Both the position numbers and the translations under genes were made by a program. Below are positions 21,852 to 33,544 of a DNA stretch of 64,000 nucleotides, in pieces. The DNA lies in assembly GCA_007115705.1 (NCBI GenBank), contig QXEO01000217.1, positions 682,001 through 746,000 of the forward strand, given 5' to 3'. Source of the stretch: Dactylis glomerata. Its lineage: Eukaryota; Streptophyta; Magnoliopsida; Poales; Poaceae. The notes beneath the pieces are model-generated. The model searched no databases, was not told the DNA's origin, and worked only from the letters and a program-made list of their open reading frames with translations. Within the stretch, counting starts at the first letter, position 1. Each line of letters begins with the position of its first letter.

Positions 21852-24800
21852 ATGACTTCTAGATCACCAGCCCGCCACTATTCCGACGCTGAGGAGGAAG
21901 ATTCCCCTCTGCAACAATCAGTCCAAGGAGAACATCCTGGGATGGCGGATTTGGATCCAGAGGACAATATGTCCGAAGCTGAGGAGGAGATGGCGGGCGC
22001 GAACCCTGATGACCTCACAGCGGATGGCGAAGCTGAGGAGGAGGAGGCAAAGGACGAAGAAGAGCAGATTCCCCAGAACCTTCATGGGTACTGGCAGAAA
22101 TCCAGTATCAAGGATTCTGACGTCCAAATTATGGAGAACGAGGGCACTGTCGCTCCTCAAGCTGAGTCGGGATGGCGGACTGACTTTAGGGCCCCAGTGC
22201 CTCTCCCTAACCCCTCCGAAATCGTGATGCTCAAATTTCACATGGAGAGGGGTCTCAGTATGCCTCCATCTCTTTTCTTCTCGAATCTTCTGAAGTACTA
22301 TGGACTGCAGCTCCACCACATAGCACCAAACAGCTTGGTGTCTGTGGCGGGTTACGCAGCTTTATGCGAGGGATACCTTGGGATCCGCCCCAGGGTGGAT
22401 CTCTTCCAACTTTTCTTCTCCGTGCGGCCCAATTACGAAGATGACGGATCTCTTCGAACCTGCGGGACAATTTGCTTTCTTCCGCGAAGGTCGAAAGAAT
22501 ACCCCTTCATCATGCCACTGGATTCCGCCATAGGATGGAGAGGGTCCTGGTTCTACATGGCGGACAAGCCTGCGCCATCTCAAGCCCGCGGCCTACCTCC
22601 ATTCAAGAACGTCGCTGCTGAATCCCGCGACACCTGGACAGCTGTTAATGATGAAACCGCCACTCCCTATGTCAAGCTCCTGGCTCGGCGGATTGCCAAG
22701 CTATCTGTGGATGGCTTGAAGGGGATCGACACCATCAACTGCTGGATATCCCGGCGGATCCAGCCGCTGCAACACCGCGATCGCCTGATGCACGAATATA
22801 CTGGTGCAAATGATGGCATGCGTTGTTCAGACCAGGAGCTGGACCCCAAAATTGTTGAGAAGCGCATCCGTTCCTTGATGAAGTCTCCCAGGAAGAAGCC
22901 CTTGCAGTTTGGCATGGCTATGTTTGAGAATGGCACTTGTCCTCCGGTAAATTTCCTTTCCGCCATAATACTATACAGTATCTTTACATTTTATAGGACA
23001 TAACATTTGTCTTATTACCAGCTCAAATCGCTTGGCTCTGCTCACTTTGCCCATCCCCTTCGCCGCTCCAATCTCAAACCTGCCGCCAAGGAAGAAGTAG
23101 TTCACTCTAGCGGAAACAAGGAGGAGATGGCGGGGAATGTTGAAGATACAGCCCATACGACCCAAGAGAAGGTGGTTTCCAAGAAACGGGCTGGTAGCGG
23201 AAAAGCTCGTGGCGGTGGCGGGAAACCTGCTGATTCCCGTCGTTTCGAAGCTCAACGCAGGGCGGAGCTGGAAACGCCATCCGAAAGTACTGCTACCATC
23301 AATCTGCCCAAGTCAAGGTAATCTTTTGAACACCCTTTTCCATTATTGCTGCTTTCCATCTCTAATCACCTTTTTCCTCAGACGAAAGAAGCCTACTGTC
23401 AAGGAGCCATCATCCAAGCGAGCTAAGCCCTCCCCTGCCGCTATCCCGCTCACCCCTGATGCACCAGCCCCCTCCTCTATTCGTATCGATATTGATATGG
23501 AGGATGCTGGTGGTCATTTTGACCCAATGCCAGAAATCAACCCAACGACTGAAGCTACGGCTAATGATGTCGTCCAAAGCGAAAAGGCTTCTGGCTCTCA
23601 GGGTCAAGTGGCGGATACTCCGTCTGGGGGCAGCCTATACTGGAGATAGAAGCAGCTTGAGGTCATCAAGCTTATTTCTAGCCAGGAAGAAGCCAGCAAC
23701 CAATTGTCCAGCGGCATTGCTGCTTTTGTTGAGAGAACAGCAACAATGAAGAAGGTATGTACTCCCAGTAGCCCCCGAGCGCCATGGCGAATTCACAAAC
23801 TAAATCCGCTATGGGGCTCCAAGGTTGACTTCTGTAAGATTTTAGAATAGCTTAGCCCTCGAGCGCTGGTAGTTCACACAGTGCTCTTTAAAGAACTTAA
23901 TTTTCATACTGAGTAGCCCCCGAGCGTTATGGCGGATATCTATCCGGCATAAAGCTCTAAGGAGAAAAAATCAGCATAAGTAGTCCCTGAGCGTCATGGC
24001 GGATAATCCTTCATGATGCTCTAAGAGTGACTAAAAAATCAACATGAGTAGCCCCCGAGCATTTATGGCGGATTCTATCCATCATGATGCTCTAAGAATG
24101 ACTAACACTTTAAATTTTGCCAGAACTACAAGAAGGTGGTGGAGGACCTGGTCCAGGTCGTCAGCTCGCAGGAGAAGGAGCTGGCGGAGAAAGGCGCCCT
24201 TGTGGCGGATTTGTAGCAGCAGCTTGAGAATAGCGGTACTTTAACCTTACGTTTTCTTTCCTTTCCGCTTATTCAATCAACGCTGAGCTGACAAGATTCC
24301 GCCATGCAGACGCTGCCAAGCTCAAATCCACACTTGAGGGGATAAAGGCAGGCCATGCCATTGCGATGGATGGGCTGAATGAGCAGCTCCGGAAATCGCT
24401 AGCTGAAAACGCCACCCTCGAGAGGCAGCTGAAGGACCAGGAGAACCAGGGCAAGAAGAAGGACAAGGAGATAGCGGATCTCCGCAAAGCCGCCGCTGAC
24501 TTCGAGAAGCGGCGTGAAGGCTTTAACGAGCTCCTCCATCACTTCCAGGACAACTTGCTAGGTACCATTTCTTATAGCGTAATTTTAATTTCTGCCATGC
24601 AGTTGGTGACGCATCTTCTTTTTTCCGCCATGCAGCTTCCTTGGGGCAAAGCGAGGTGGACACCGCCGAGGGCTTACGCATGGCCACCGACGCAGCGAGG
24701 AAGGAGCTTGAAGGCCTTCTCAGTGCTGGTCGGCAAGCGTGCGGAAGCCTGCAGATAGCGGGTTCCTCCAACCTTTCTGCCATCGCGCTCACGCAGAAGC

Positions 24801-25150
24801 TGCTGCTGGTTCCAGGGCTGGTGGCGGACTGGAAGCTGTCTTCTGCTCGGGGTGGTGCCAGGACAGCATTGACTTTGGCAAAGGCCCACTATCCCGAGAT
24901 GGACCAGGACCAGCTCACCTCCGGCATCCCTGAGAGCGGCGAGGACGGCGCGCTAGTGGACGAGGCCACCATCCGGCAGAGCGTGCTTGGATACGACCAG
25001 CTGTGTGCCCTTGGCACTCAGTTGAACGTATACTATGAAGCATACGAGCTGCCAGGGTCGCCCAGCCAGGCTTCGGCATCCGCCTCCGCGGCAACTGTAG
25101 GGGGTGATGGCGGTGATGAGGTGTCCTCCAAAGTTCCGCCATCTTCTTGA
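21852..25150 (+). pseudogene. Antisense six-exon gene of the inner gypsy ('putative gypsy-type transposase' family)
   Basis: Exons read at 21852-22946, 23022-23317, 23382-23754, 24124-24235, 24310-24561 and 24636-25150. All introns start GT and end AG (CAG or TCAG) and all junctions keep frame, giving 881 codons. Two in-frame TAG codons (23647-23649 in exon 3, 24214-24216 in exon 4), both probably from CAG, break this copy. The N-terminus is acidic (EEEEAKDEEEQ). Exon 1 carries the conserved block HHIAPNSLVSVAGYAALCEG, then YLGIRPRVDLFQLFFSVR, which I recognise as the plant 'putative gypsy type transposon' family (Transposase_28 type). Later exons are basic, then coiled coil (LRKSLAENATLERQLKDQEN), then an Ala-rich C-terminus. 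No catalytic motif is evident despite the family name. The gene runs against gag-pol and converges with it near 25150-25796. Confidence 0.85.
23763..24110. repeat. Intronic tandem repeats with a polypurine-tract-like core
   Basis: AGTAGCCCCCGAGC-type starts occur near 23765, 23912, 23979 and 24047; the last spacings are 67 and 68 bp. Each unit continues into an ATGGCGGAT word. The core repeats the PPT/LTR junction word (CAGTAGCCCCC) at 21316-21326. The array is intron 3 of the antisense gene and also 3' untranslated sequence of the element. Confidence 0.8.
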
Positions 25151-25795
25151 GATGTGCCCTGCAATATGGCAGGAAAAAATACTTTGCATTAATTCGGCCC
25201 CTGAGTGGGTCTGTAATTTAAACTTTAAACTGCGTGTGATGTGTCTGCACTGTGACTGAGCTGCTTGTGGCGGATCAGTGAAATGCTTATGAACTTTGCA
25301 GTCAGTTTATTATGAAGTGGTTAATTGCGCGAAGAAACTGCCAGGCCTAGTTTTATGCAACTTGCAGTTTTTGCCATGCCCAAAAAACAACACTGAAAAT
25401 TTTCCACGTGTAGGATTATGCGATCCGCCATCCGGCTCTCTGTGCTTGACTTTTCGTGAGATGGCGAAATCTTCGCACGAACAATCCGCCAGGGCGACGA
25501 TACTTAATAGCAACCGTCCAGAACCCTGAGCAGATGGCGGCTTAGATCGTCAAAAAGTCACTACTCTGGAATCCACATAGAGAACATCGAATGAAGATCA
25601 AAACATAAAAAAGCTACGCGGACCGCTTATGGCGGATTTAAAAGAGACGCAAGTGCAGAGCACAATTGCGCAAAAGGTTCTATACGATCTAAATGAACAA
25701 TAAAGGAGGTAAAAGACTCAGAAAAAATCAAGAGTGAACCAAATGCTTTATTTCATCGATCATATAGAGGTGCCTGTTACAAAGCTAAAGAAATG
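25151..25795. other. Space between the converging antisense gene and gag-pol
   Basis: Non-coding, with several TCCGCCAT/ATGGCGGA words (25424, 25534, 25629). It would hold the 3' ends of both transcripts. No other gene seen. Confidence 0.5.
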
Positions 25796-28700
25796 CTAAG
25801 TGTAGAAAGGACGTAGCTGTGCGATATTCCATGGACGATCTGTCTCGTCGTAGATATCGTCAGGGTCTCTTCGTTTGCGCTTCTTACTTGGTCGCTTATC
25901 TAGCTCGCGAATATCAACGAGGTAGTAGGAACCATTCAGTAGAGCTTTGCTGATGACGAAGGGTCCTTCCTAAGGCGGGGATAGCTTGTGGGACTTCTGC
26001 TGTTTGAGGCGTAGCACCAGATCACCTTCTTTAAACGAGCGTTGGCGAACTCGCCTGCTGTGATAGCGGCGGAGATTCTGCTGGTAGATGGCGGATCTTT
26101 GGGCTGCTAGGTCCCGTTCTTCTTCCAGCAGGTCCACAGATAGTTGTCTGGACACTTCTGCATCTTCTTCCTTGTAGGCATCGACTCTTGGAGAATCGTA
26201 CTGAACATCACTTGGCAAGATTGCCTCTGCTCCGTAGACTAAGAAGAAAGGGGTGAGGCCAGTTGATCTGTTTGGTGTGGTCCGTAGACTCCACAACACC
26301 GAAGGCAACTCCTCTGCCCAAGCTCCAGCTGCTCTGTGTAGCGGTGCTTCTAGGCGTGGCTTGATCCCTGACATGATTAGTCCGTTGGTCCTCTCAACTT
26401 GGCCATTAGACTGTGGATGTGCCACAGATGCTAGGTCAAGGCGGATTCCATTGTGATGGCAGTATTCTTCAACTTCTCCCTGAGACAAGTTTGTGCCATT
26501 ATCGGTGATGATGCTGTGTGGGATGCTGAATCTGACCACAATGTCCTTGACAAATTTTAAGGCGGTTTTGCCATCAAGTTTTCTGATGGGCTTAGCTTCC
26601 ACCCACTTCGTAAATTTGTCTACCGCTACCAGAAGGTGCGTAAATCCCAAAGGCGCTGTTTTTAGCGGACCCACCATGTCCAGCCCCCAGACTGCAAAGG
26701 GCCAAGTTATGGGGATTGTATGCAGTGCTGTGGCGGGCATATGGGTTTGCTTGGAGTACATCTGGCAACCATGGCAAAGTTCCACAATGCGGTCTGCATC
26801 TGCCTTGGCTGTTGGCCAGTAGAACCCATGGCGGAATGCTTTAGCTACTAAGGATCTGGCGGCGGCGTGATGCCCATATTCGCCTTCGTGGATCTCTCTT
26901 AGTATTTCGATTCCGTCCACTTGGGATATGCACTTCATAAAAACTCCCGAAGTACTTCGTTTGTAGAGTTGGCCATCTATGATGGTGTACGCTTTGACTC
27001 TACGCTCGATTTGTCTTTTCTAGACTTCGTCTTCAGGAAGCTTCTTGTTCGTCAGATACTCCAGGAAGGGCTCTGCCCATGGCGGATTGCTGGGCAAAAC
27101 CGCCATAACAGGGGAGCTCGCTATCTCCGGATTTTCTGGATCCACCATCTTAACTGATGGTACGCGCAGATGCTCGAGGAACACGCCTGGCGGGACTGCC
27201 TTACGGCTGGATCCCAGCTTGGACAAGGTATCAGCCGCCATGTTATCTTCTCGCCTTACGTGCTTTATGTCGTAGCCGAGGAAATTTTTGGCCATCTCGT
27301 CCACTTCGTCCCTGTATGCCGCCATTACTTCATTCCGAGCTTTGTATGTGCCAGCCACCTGCTGAGCCACAAGGTCAGAGTCTCCACAGCACATGATGTG
27401 TTGTACGCCGATCTCCTTTGCGATGCGTAGCCCATGTAGTAGCGCTTCATATTCCGCGATGTTGTTGGTGGTGGGGAAGTGAATCTGGAGAACGTAGCTT
27501 AGCTCATCTCCCTTGGGAGATTTGAGTGTCACTCCAGCCCCCGAGCCGTGTAGCAACTATGAGCCATCAAAGTGCATCACCCAATGCTCTGGTTCTGGGA
27601 CGGGCGTAGTCTCCTGCGCTTCCTTCCAATCCGCCATAAACTCCGCCAAAGCCTGAGACTTGATGGCGGTGCGAGGCTTGTAGTCGATGTCGAAAGAGGC
27701 CAATTCAATGCCCCACTTCGCAACTCGCCCTGTTGCGTCGCTGTTGTTGATGATGTCCTTCAGCGGGGCTTTGCTCACCACTGTGATCTTATGGTCATAG
27801 AAGTAATGCCTTAACTTTCGAGAAGCTAGGAAAACTCCGTATGCCAATTTTTGGTAGTGAGGGTAGCGCTGCTTGGATTCCGTCAGGACCTCGCTGACAT
27901 AGTAGACTGGTCGCTGTACGCCATACTCCTGCGCTTCTTCCTTACGCTCTACCGCCATGACGATGCTGACCACCCTATTGGTTGCCACCATGTATAGTAA
28001 CATGGGCTCCTGGTCTTTGGGTGCCGCTAGGACTAGTGCAGTGGATAACACTCTCTTCAGATCCTTAAGTGCAGCGTCTGCCTCGTCGGTCCAGACGAAT
28101 TCGTCTGATTTCTTCATCAGCTTGTAGAGTGGCAAAGCCTTCTCGCCAAGACGACTGATGAAGCTGCTCACTGCTGCCACGCAGCCTGTGAGTCGCTGTA
28201 CGTCTTTTAGGTCGATGGGCCGGGAGATGTCGAGGATTGCCTTGATCTTTTCCGGGTTAACCTCAATTCCGCGGTGGGAGACGATGAATCCTAGGAGTTG
28301 TCCAGCTGGGACCCCGAAGACGCACTTCGTTGGGTTAAGCATCATGTTGTACTTCCTGAGATTGTCAAATGTCTCTTGCAAATCCGCTATAAGGCCATCT
28401 TGCTTCTTGGACATAACTGCGATGTCATCCACGTATGCGTGGATGTTTCGTCCGATTTGATCCGCCAGGCACTTTTGCATGGTGCGCTGATACGTTGCTC
28501 CAGCGTTTTTCAGACCGAATGGCATTGTGACATAGCAATATGTGCCATAAGGTGTTACGAATGACGTAGCGAGCTGATCGGACTTTTTCATCTTGATCTG
28601 GTGGTATCCGGAGTAGGCATCTAAGAAACACAGTAGCTCCGATCCCGCCATCGAGTCAATGACTTGGTTAATGCGAGGCAAGGGAAAAGGGTCTTTTGGA

Positions 28701-31700
28701 CATGCTTTGTTCAGGCCAGTGTAATCTACACACATGCGCAGAACTTTTGTGTTTTTCTTAGGAACTAGTACCGGATATGCTACCCACTTGGTGTGGATTA
28801 CTTCCTTGATGAAGCCTGCTTTCAACAGCTTGGAAATCTCCTTTGCTATGGCGCGGCGCTTTTCATCTCCGAAGCGTCTCATGGCTTGTCTTACTGGCTT
28901 TGAGCCAGGAATTATCTGCAGAGCGTGCTCGGCGAGTTCCCTGGGTACACCCGTCATGTCAGATGGCTGCCATGCGAAAATGTCCCGGTTCTCACGGAGG
29001 AACTCGACGAGCGCGCTTTCCTATGCGGGGGACAAATTCGTCCCAATGGCGGTGGTTTTGGCAGCATCGCCAGCGACAAGTTCCACCTGTTTTGTGTCGA
29101 CTGTAGGCTTGAAGGTGGGCGGGGAGGCGGAAACCTCCTGCTTGGATGCCGGCATCTCCGCGGGGTCCGTAGCGGCGTGGATTTCTTTGAACTCCTCGCC
29201 GAAGAACACTGCTTCCGCGAAGGCGGCTTCTCCTTCCTCGCACTCCATTGCCTTTCGGAAGCTGCCATAAACGGTGATTATGCCATCCGGTCCTGGCATC
29301 TTCAGTTGATTGTAGATGTAGCATGGCCTTGCATGGAAGCTGTGGAAGGCGGGGCGCCCGAAGATCACGTGGTAAGTGCTTTTAAACGGGACCACCTCAA
29401 AGGTTATGGGCTCTTCTCTGTAGTTTTCCTCACTACCGAAGGCGACCTTGAGTGTGATGGACCCGAGGGACTTAGCTTGGCGACCAGGAACCACCCCGTA
29501 AAAGGTGACCGCGCTATGGCGGAGTTGGGTCTTGGTAAGGCCTAGCTTTGTCAGTGTTTCTGCGTACATGATGTTCAGGCTGCTGCCGCCATCCATTAGG
29601 CACTTGGAGAACTCATAGCCATGAATTACAGGGCATACCACCATGGCGTAATAGCCATCTGGGATGTGCTCTGGATGGTCATCGCGGCTCCAGCGGACCG
29701 GTACTTCGGACCATCGGACGTACTGGCGGATTGATGGCACGGTGGCATTCAGGGAGCGCATAGCGGCTCTCTGTGCCTTGGCCGTGGGGGGTCCAAGGAA
29801 TGTGTGAAAGGCACCTTTTTTGTCCTTGATTGGGTTACCCTTGCCAGCACCACCCTCTGCCTTTTCGGCGGGTTTGGGCGCAGGGTCCTCATCCATATCA
29901 CTGCCATCCCTGGACTCCTTATCTTTGTCCGCTCTTCCTTTGCCACGAGGCCGTTGTCGCCGGCTGCGCTTGAAGCCAGCTTCTTGATCCGCCTTGAGGT
30001 CGTTGACAAACTTGCAGTTCCGGTTGGTGTGGTTGCACTTTCCCGACGCGTCGCGGTGGGCAAAACATGGCATATCGCGATATTCATCGTAGGACACCGG
30101 GGCGGATGGCGCCGAAGCGGGAGTTGTGGAACTCCGCGGCTGGCCACCGCCACCTCCGCGTCCTCGGCCGCGCTGGCTGTTTTGACCCTTGTCAGCGAAG
30201 GTCGTGGCAACCATATCCGGAGCCTGAGGCTCTTCTGGCGGATTCTTCCTTTTGTTACTGCTATTTCACTTTCCAGTATTCTGGATGGCGGAAGCCTTCA
30301 GGGATTCGCAGGCGTCGTTGTCGGCAGCCGCGTAGTTGCTTGCGATGGTGATCATGGAGTTTAGGGTCAGTTTCCCTTCGTTCCTTTCCCGCAACAGGCG
30401 ATGGCGGAGCAGTTGGCCTCTCTCCAAACTGTCAATGAACGCGAGGATGGCGGATTCGTCAGTAACCCCTTCACAGGAGTTCTTCATATCTAGCCATCGC
30501 GCGAGGAAAGTTCGGGAGGTCTCGTCGTCGGCTCGTCGGCAGCGTTGGAGATCACCGATGTTATGGGGTCTTTTATAAGTCCCCTCGAAATTTTCTGTGA
30601 ACGCAGTTTGCATATCGAACCAGGTTTGGATGGAGTTTTCTGCCAAGTCATTGATCCACTGCCTCGCAGTGCCAGATAGCATCAGGGGCAAATAGCGAAC
30701 AGCAACATTGGGAGATCCCCCGGCGAATTGTACCGCGTTGAAGTAATCTTGTAGCCAAGTCAAAGGCCTATCGACTCCATTGTACTGGCGGATATTTTTC
30801 TCGATTTTGAACCCATACGGGATGGGCTCATCACGAATCCGTGGTCCAAAGCACTTTGGGCCGAGGAAGAAGGCCGTTTGAGACTTGGCAATCTCGTTTA
30901 GATGGGTGCGAGCGTCGTAGGGCTTCTGATGTGGCGGATCCTTGCGAGAGCTGCGTGACCGTGCTGGCCCGCCACCACAACCGCCGCCGCCATGGGGGCT
31001 TCCTGGTGGGGATGGCGAAGGGTCGCGTCGTCGTTTACTCTCGCCGTCCTGCGACTGGTTTTTGCAGCTACGACGGCTTCCTTCCGGTCTCCTTGGAGAT
31101 GGATCATTGTCATGGCGGCGGGAGGCCTGCCCCTTGTCATCGTGGCGGCGAGCAGAGCGATGCTTATTTTTGTCGCCGTCCCGGTGCGCGCCGTCGTCAT
31201 GGCGAGATTGGTCCCTCCTCTTGGATCCGCCATCCCTGCTGTTTTCCCGTCGTGGCGGATCGTCTCTGCGTCCAGCGTCACGGCTTCGTCCTCGGTTGCC
31301 ATCGTTGTCGCGTATGACAATTCCTCTGGGTACTTCGAATGTCTTATGCTTTGGTGGCGACATGTTGGTCTTATGGCGAGGAGCAGCAGTGGTTTGTTGG
31401 TATCCATAGGCTGGGTAATTCTTGCGGGGTGGCGATGGGTTTCTCTACGGGCCTTTGCCATTTGGTTTGTCATCGGAGGATATTGGGATGGCGTGCCTCC
31501 AATTGCGAGCTTCTCTTCTTCGGATTTCCGAGGATCCGGTATGAGACTCGTTGTCAGGACGCGCACCATAATTGCCAGCCCCCTGAGCTTTTGAGGCAGT
31601 ACTGGATTTGCATAGCGCAGGATCAGATTCGAGCCGTTGTGATGACGTAGCCTTCTCCTGTTGCACTAGTGCTTTAGTCATCAGTTTAACCGCCGTCTCT

Positions 31701-32701
31701 AGGGCTGCTGGACTCTTGTTATGCTCCAATAGCTCCTTTGCAGCCACGATGTTCTCGATGGGCGTAGCCCTGACTTCATCACGGTTCTTGTCCATGTATG
31801 GCGGATTCTTGATGTACATCCTGGCCAGAGTTTCCGCTGTTGGTACGGTGAACTCAAGGTTTCGTACCAGCTGCGGGTCGCCTCCCTCGTTGATCTGGTT
31901 CTGGATGAGAGTAGCATACTTCTCCTCCATGTTCCTTGCGCGCTTCAGCGTGTCTTGAGCTTTAGCAATGTCGTCGTCAACCTGCTTGCCCATCTTCTCG
32001 ACTCGCTTTGCTTCCTTGAGGAGTGCTCGCATTTTCTTCTCGAGATCGTTCACATCTCTGACATAGTCAGGGGTGATTGGATCTGCTAGAGTTCCGTAGA
32101 CGACCTTATCCAGTGGGGTCGTGAAGTCTTCTTGGTGCTGGTCCTCGGGGATGGCGGGTAGCGGTCTGGGACCGCCATGAATCTCGGGAAGTTGCTCCGC
32201 GGCGGGATCGGCGGCTAGTGGCGGGTTACCCTGCTCATTGCCGGCATCTCCGTCGTGGACTGCCTAAGATGGCGGATCACCGGTTGTCTGCCCAGCGTCA
32301 TCTCCTTTGTTGGTGACAAACACCTGCTTGGCCGCTGCTTGTTGCTCTTCAAGTGCCTGCTGCGCCAATTCCGCCTCGAGTTTCCTCATGGCGGCATCGT
32401 AATGGTCAGAATCATAGCCTTTGCTGTCCCCATCATCCGATTCACCACTTTCGTTAAGTGTCTCTAGGATGGATTCACCTGGGCTATCTTCTCGATTGGA
32501 GGTAGATCCCGAAGTGATACATGCGAACGCAACAAGGCAGTACCGCGGTGTTTCTAACGCCAGATTGCTCATGGCGGATTCACTGCGGTCTTCCACCACT
32601 TCCTCTACCTCTAGGGCGGGCTGGGTGGGATTATTTTTCAGATCAGATGAGTCCTCCTCCGTATCCAGCTCGAAAGCGGTCCGTTTGGGGGTTTCAGCCA
32701 T
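25796..32701 (-). pseudogene. Gag-pol of the inner Tat-type gypsy, seven in-frame stops
   Basis: One frame of 2302 codons from ATG 32699-32701 (MAETPKRTAF) to TAG 25796-25798, with no frameshift. Stops sit at 32264, 31445, 30266, 29021, 27557, a TAG near 27017-27019, and 25970; each can be explained by CAG to TAG, CGA to TGA or TGG to TAG. Order: a long N-terminal Gag extension with coiled coil (NDLEKKMRALLKEAKRVEKM, about 32053-31950); Arg/Asp-rich region; gag core about 30940-30300 (LTWLQDYFNAVQFAGG); zinc-binding CNHTNRNCKF near 30020; protease about 29590 (CLMDGGSSLNIMYA); reverse transcriptase (HAYVDDIAVM, near 28430); RNase H; archaeal-type RNase H from 27560; integrase HHCC (EYGHHAAAR ... 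CHGCQMY) and core (WGLDMVG, ITDNGTNL, NGQVERTNG); no chromodomain. The Gag is unusually long. Confidence 0.94.
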
Positions 32702-32941
32702 ACCAATCCGCCGGAAATTGGTTTCCGTAGCGGGGGTAGGGTTTGTCTCTCTAATGAAGATATGGATATCTCCAATCGGGACGACGGTGAATCGAGCAGG
32801 GTCTTCTCTAGCCGGCACCCAGAGGTTATCCGCTGGGACGATGGGGAAGCCGGAATCGTAGAGGACGCGCCCGATGGCGACGGTGTCGCCGATGCCTGCA
32901 AAGGCGGATCCCGCCTGGATCCGCGCTCCAGACGCGCTAGG

Positions 32942-32959
32942 CCCCACGGTGGGCGCCAA
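32942..32959 (-). promoter_or_regulatory. Primer binding site, inner gypsy
   Basis: TTGGCGCCCACCGTGGGG on the minus strand, one base past the 5' LTR. Confidence 0.9.
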
Positions 32960-32960
32960 C

Positions 32961-33539
32961 CGTCGTGGTTTCGTCAACAGATCTGCCATAGGGGTAGGGA
33001 TATGGCGGTTTGTGGAAGGGGGTGAACACGGAGGAGCGATCCAGGACGGTGGTAGCACGAGTTTACCCAGCTTCAGATCCCGCAACGGTGGCGAGATCCT
33101 ACGTGCTGCTATAATTCACTATAAGGCAACAAGTGCTCGGTTACAATGATAAGGTTGGCTGTTTCGCTATGCGATTGGCCATAAGATTGGTCTTCTTCCT
33201 CAAGGGCTGCTCCACGCCGGGCTTATAAAGGCGCCTGGCGTGGGCTACACGTTGGTACCGGAGCGGATACAACTTGGAGTCCTAGACTAAGTCCTTTGCG
33301 TGTGCTACAAGGCAACCCGCCATGGGCCATCTCTGAACCCGCCATGGGCCTATCGTCAGCAATCCGCCATGGGCTTGTCTCCGGATCCGCCATAAGCGCC
33401 TGCGTCCAGTACCGCCGTAGCAACTCCAGCAACTGGGCCGCCCGGTATAGCGAATCCGCCATACCACCCCTGATGGGCCACCCTGGCTTGCTGAATTAGG
33501 ACTATGTCGCTGGTATACCTATTTGGTATATCCCCAACA
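32961..33539 (-). repeat. 5' LTR of the inner gypsy
   Basis: 579 bp matching 20739-21317. Its first plus-strand base is C where the other LTR has T, so the usual terminal CA (minus strand) is altered here. GCTTATAAAGG (33222-33232 region) is present in both LTRs. Confidence 0.95.
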
Positions 33540-33544
33540 GGGCC

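Larger units (their letters stand above)
20739..33539 (-). mobile_element. Inner Ty3/gypsy retrotransposon (Tat type), 12.8 kb
   Basis: LTRs 20739-21317 and 32961-33539 (579 bp) with target duplication GGGCC at 20734-20738 and 33540-33544, inserted in the 3' part of the outer gypsy. Primer site at 32942-32959, gag-pol 32701-25796 on the minus strand, antisense spliced gene 21852-25150. The polypurine tract (GGGGGCTAC before the LTR) is like that of the outer element. The words ATGGCGGA and TCCGCCAT recur through the whole element. Confidence 0.96.

Noticed and set aside
28734..31594. Several 100-200 codon plus-strand ORFs
   Set aside because: They lie opposite the inner gypsy gag-pol and mirror its codon composition; unlike the 21852 gene they show no promoter or conserved domain.
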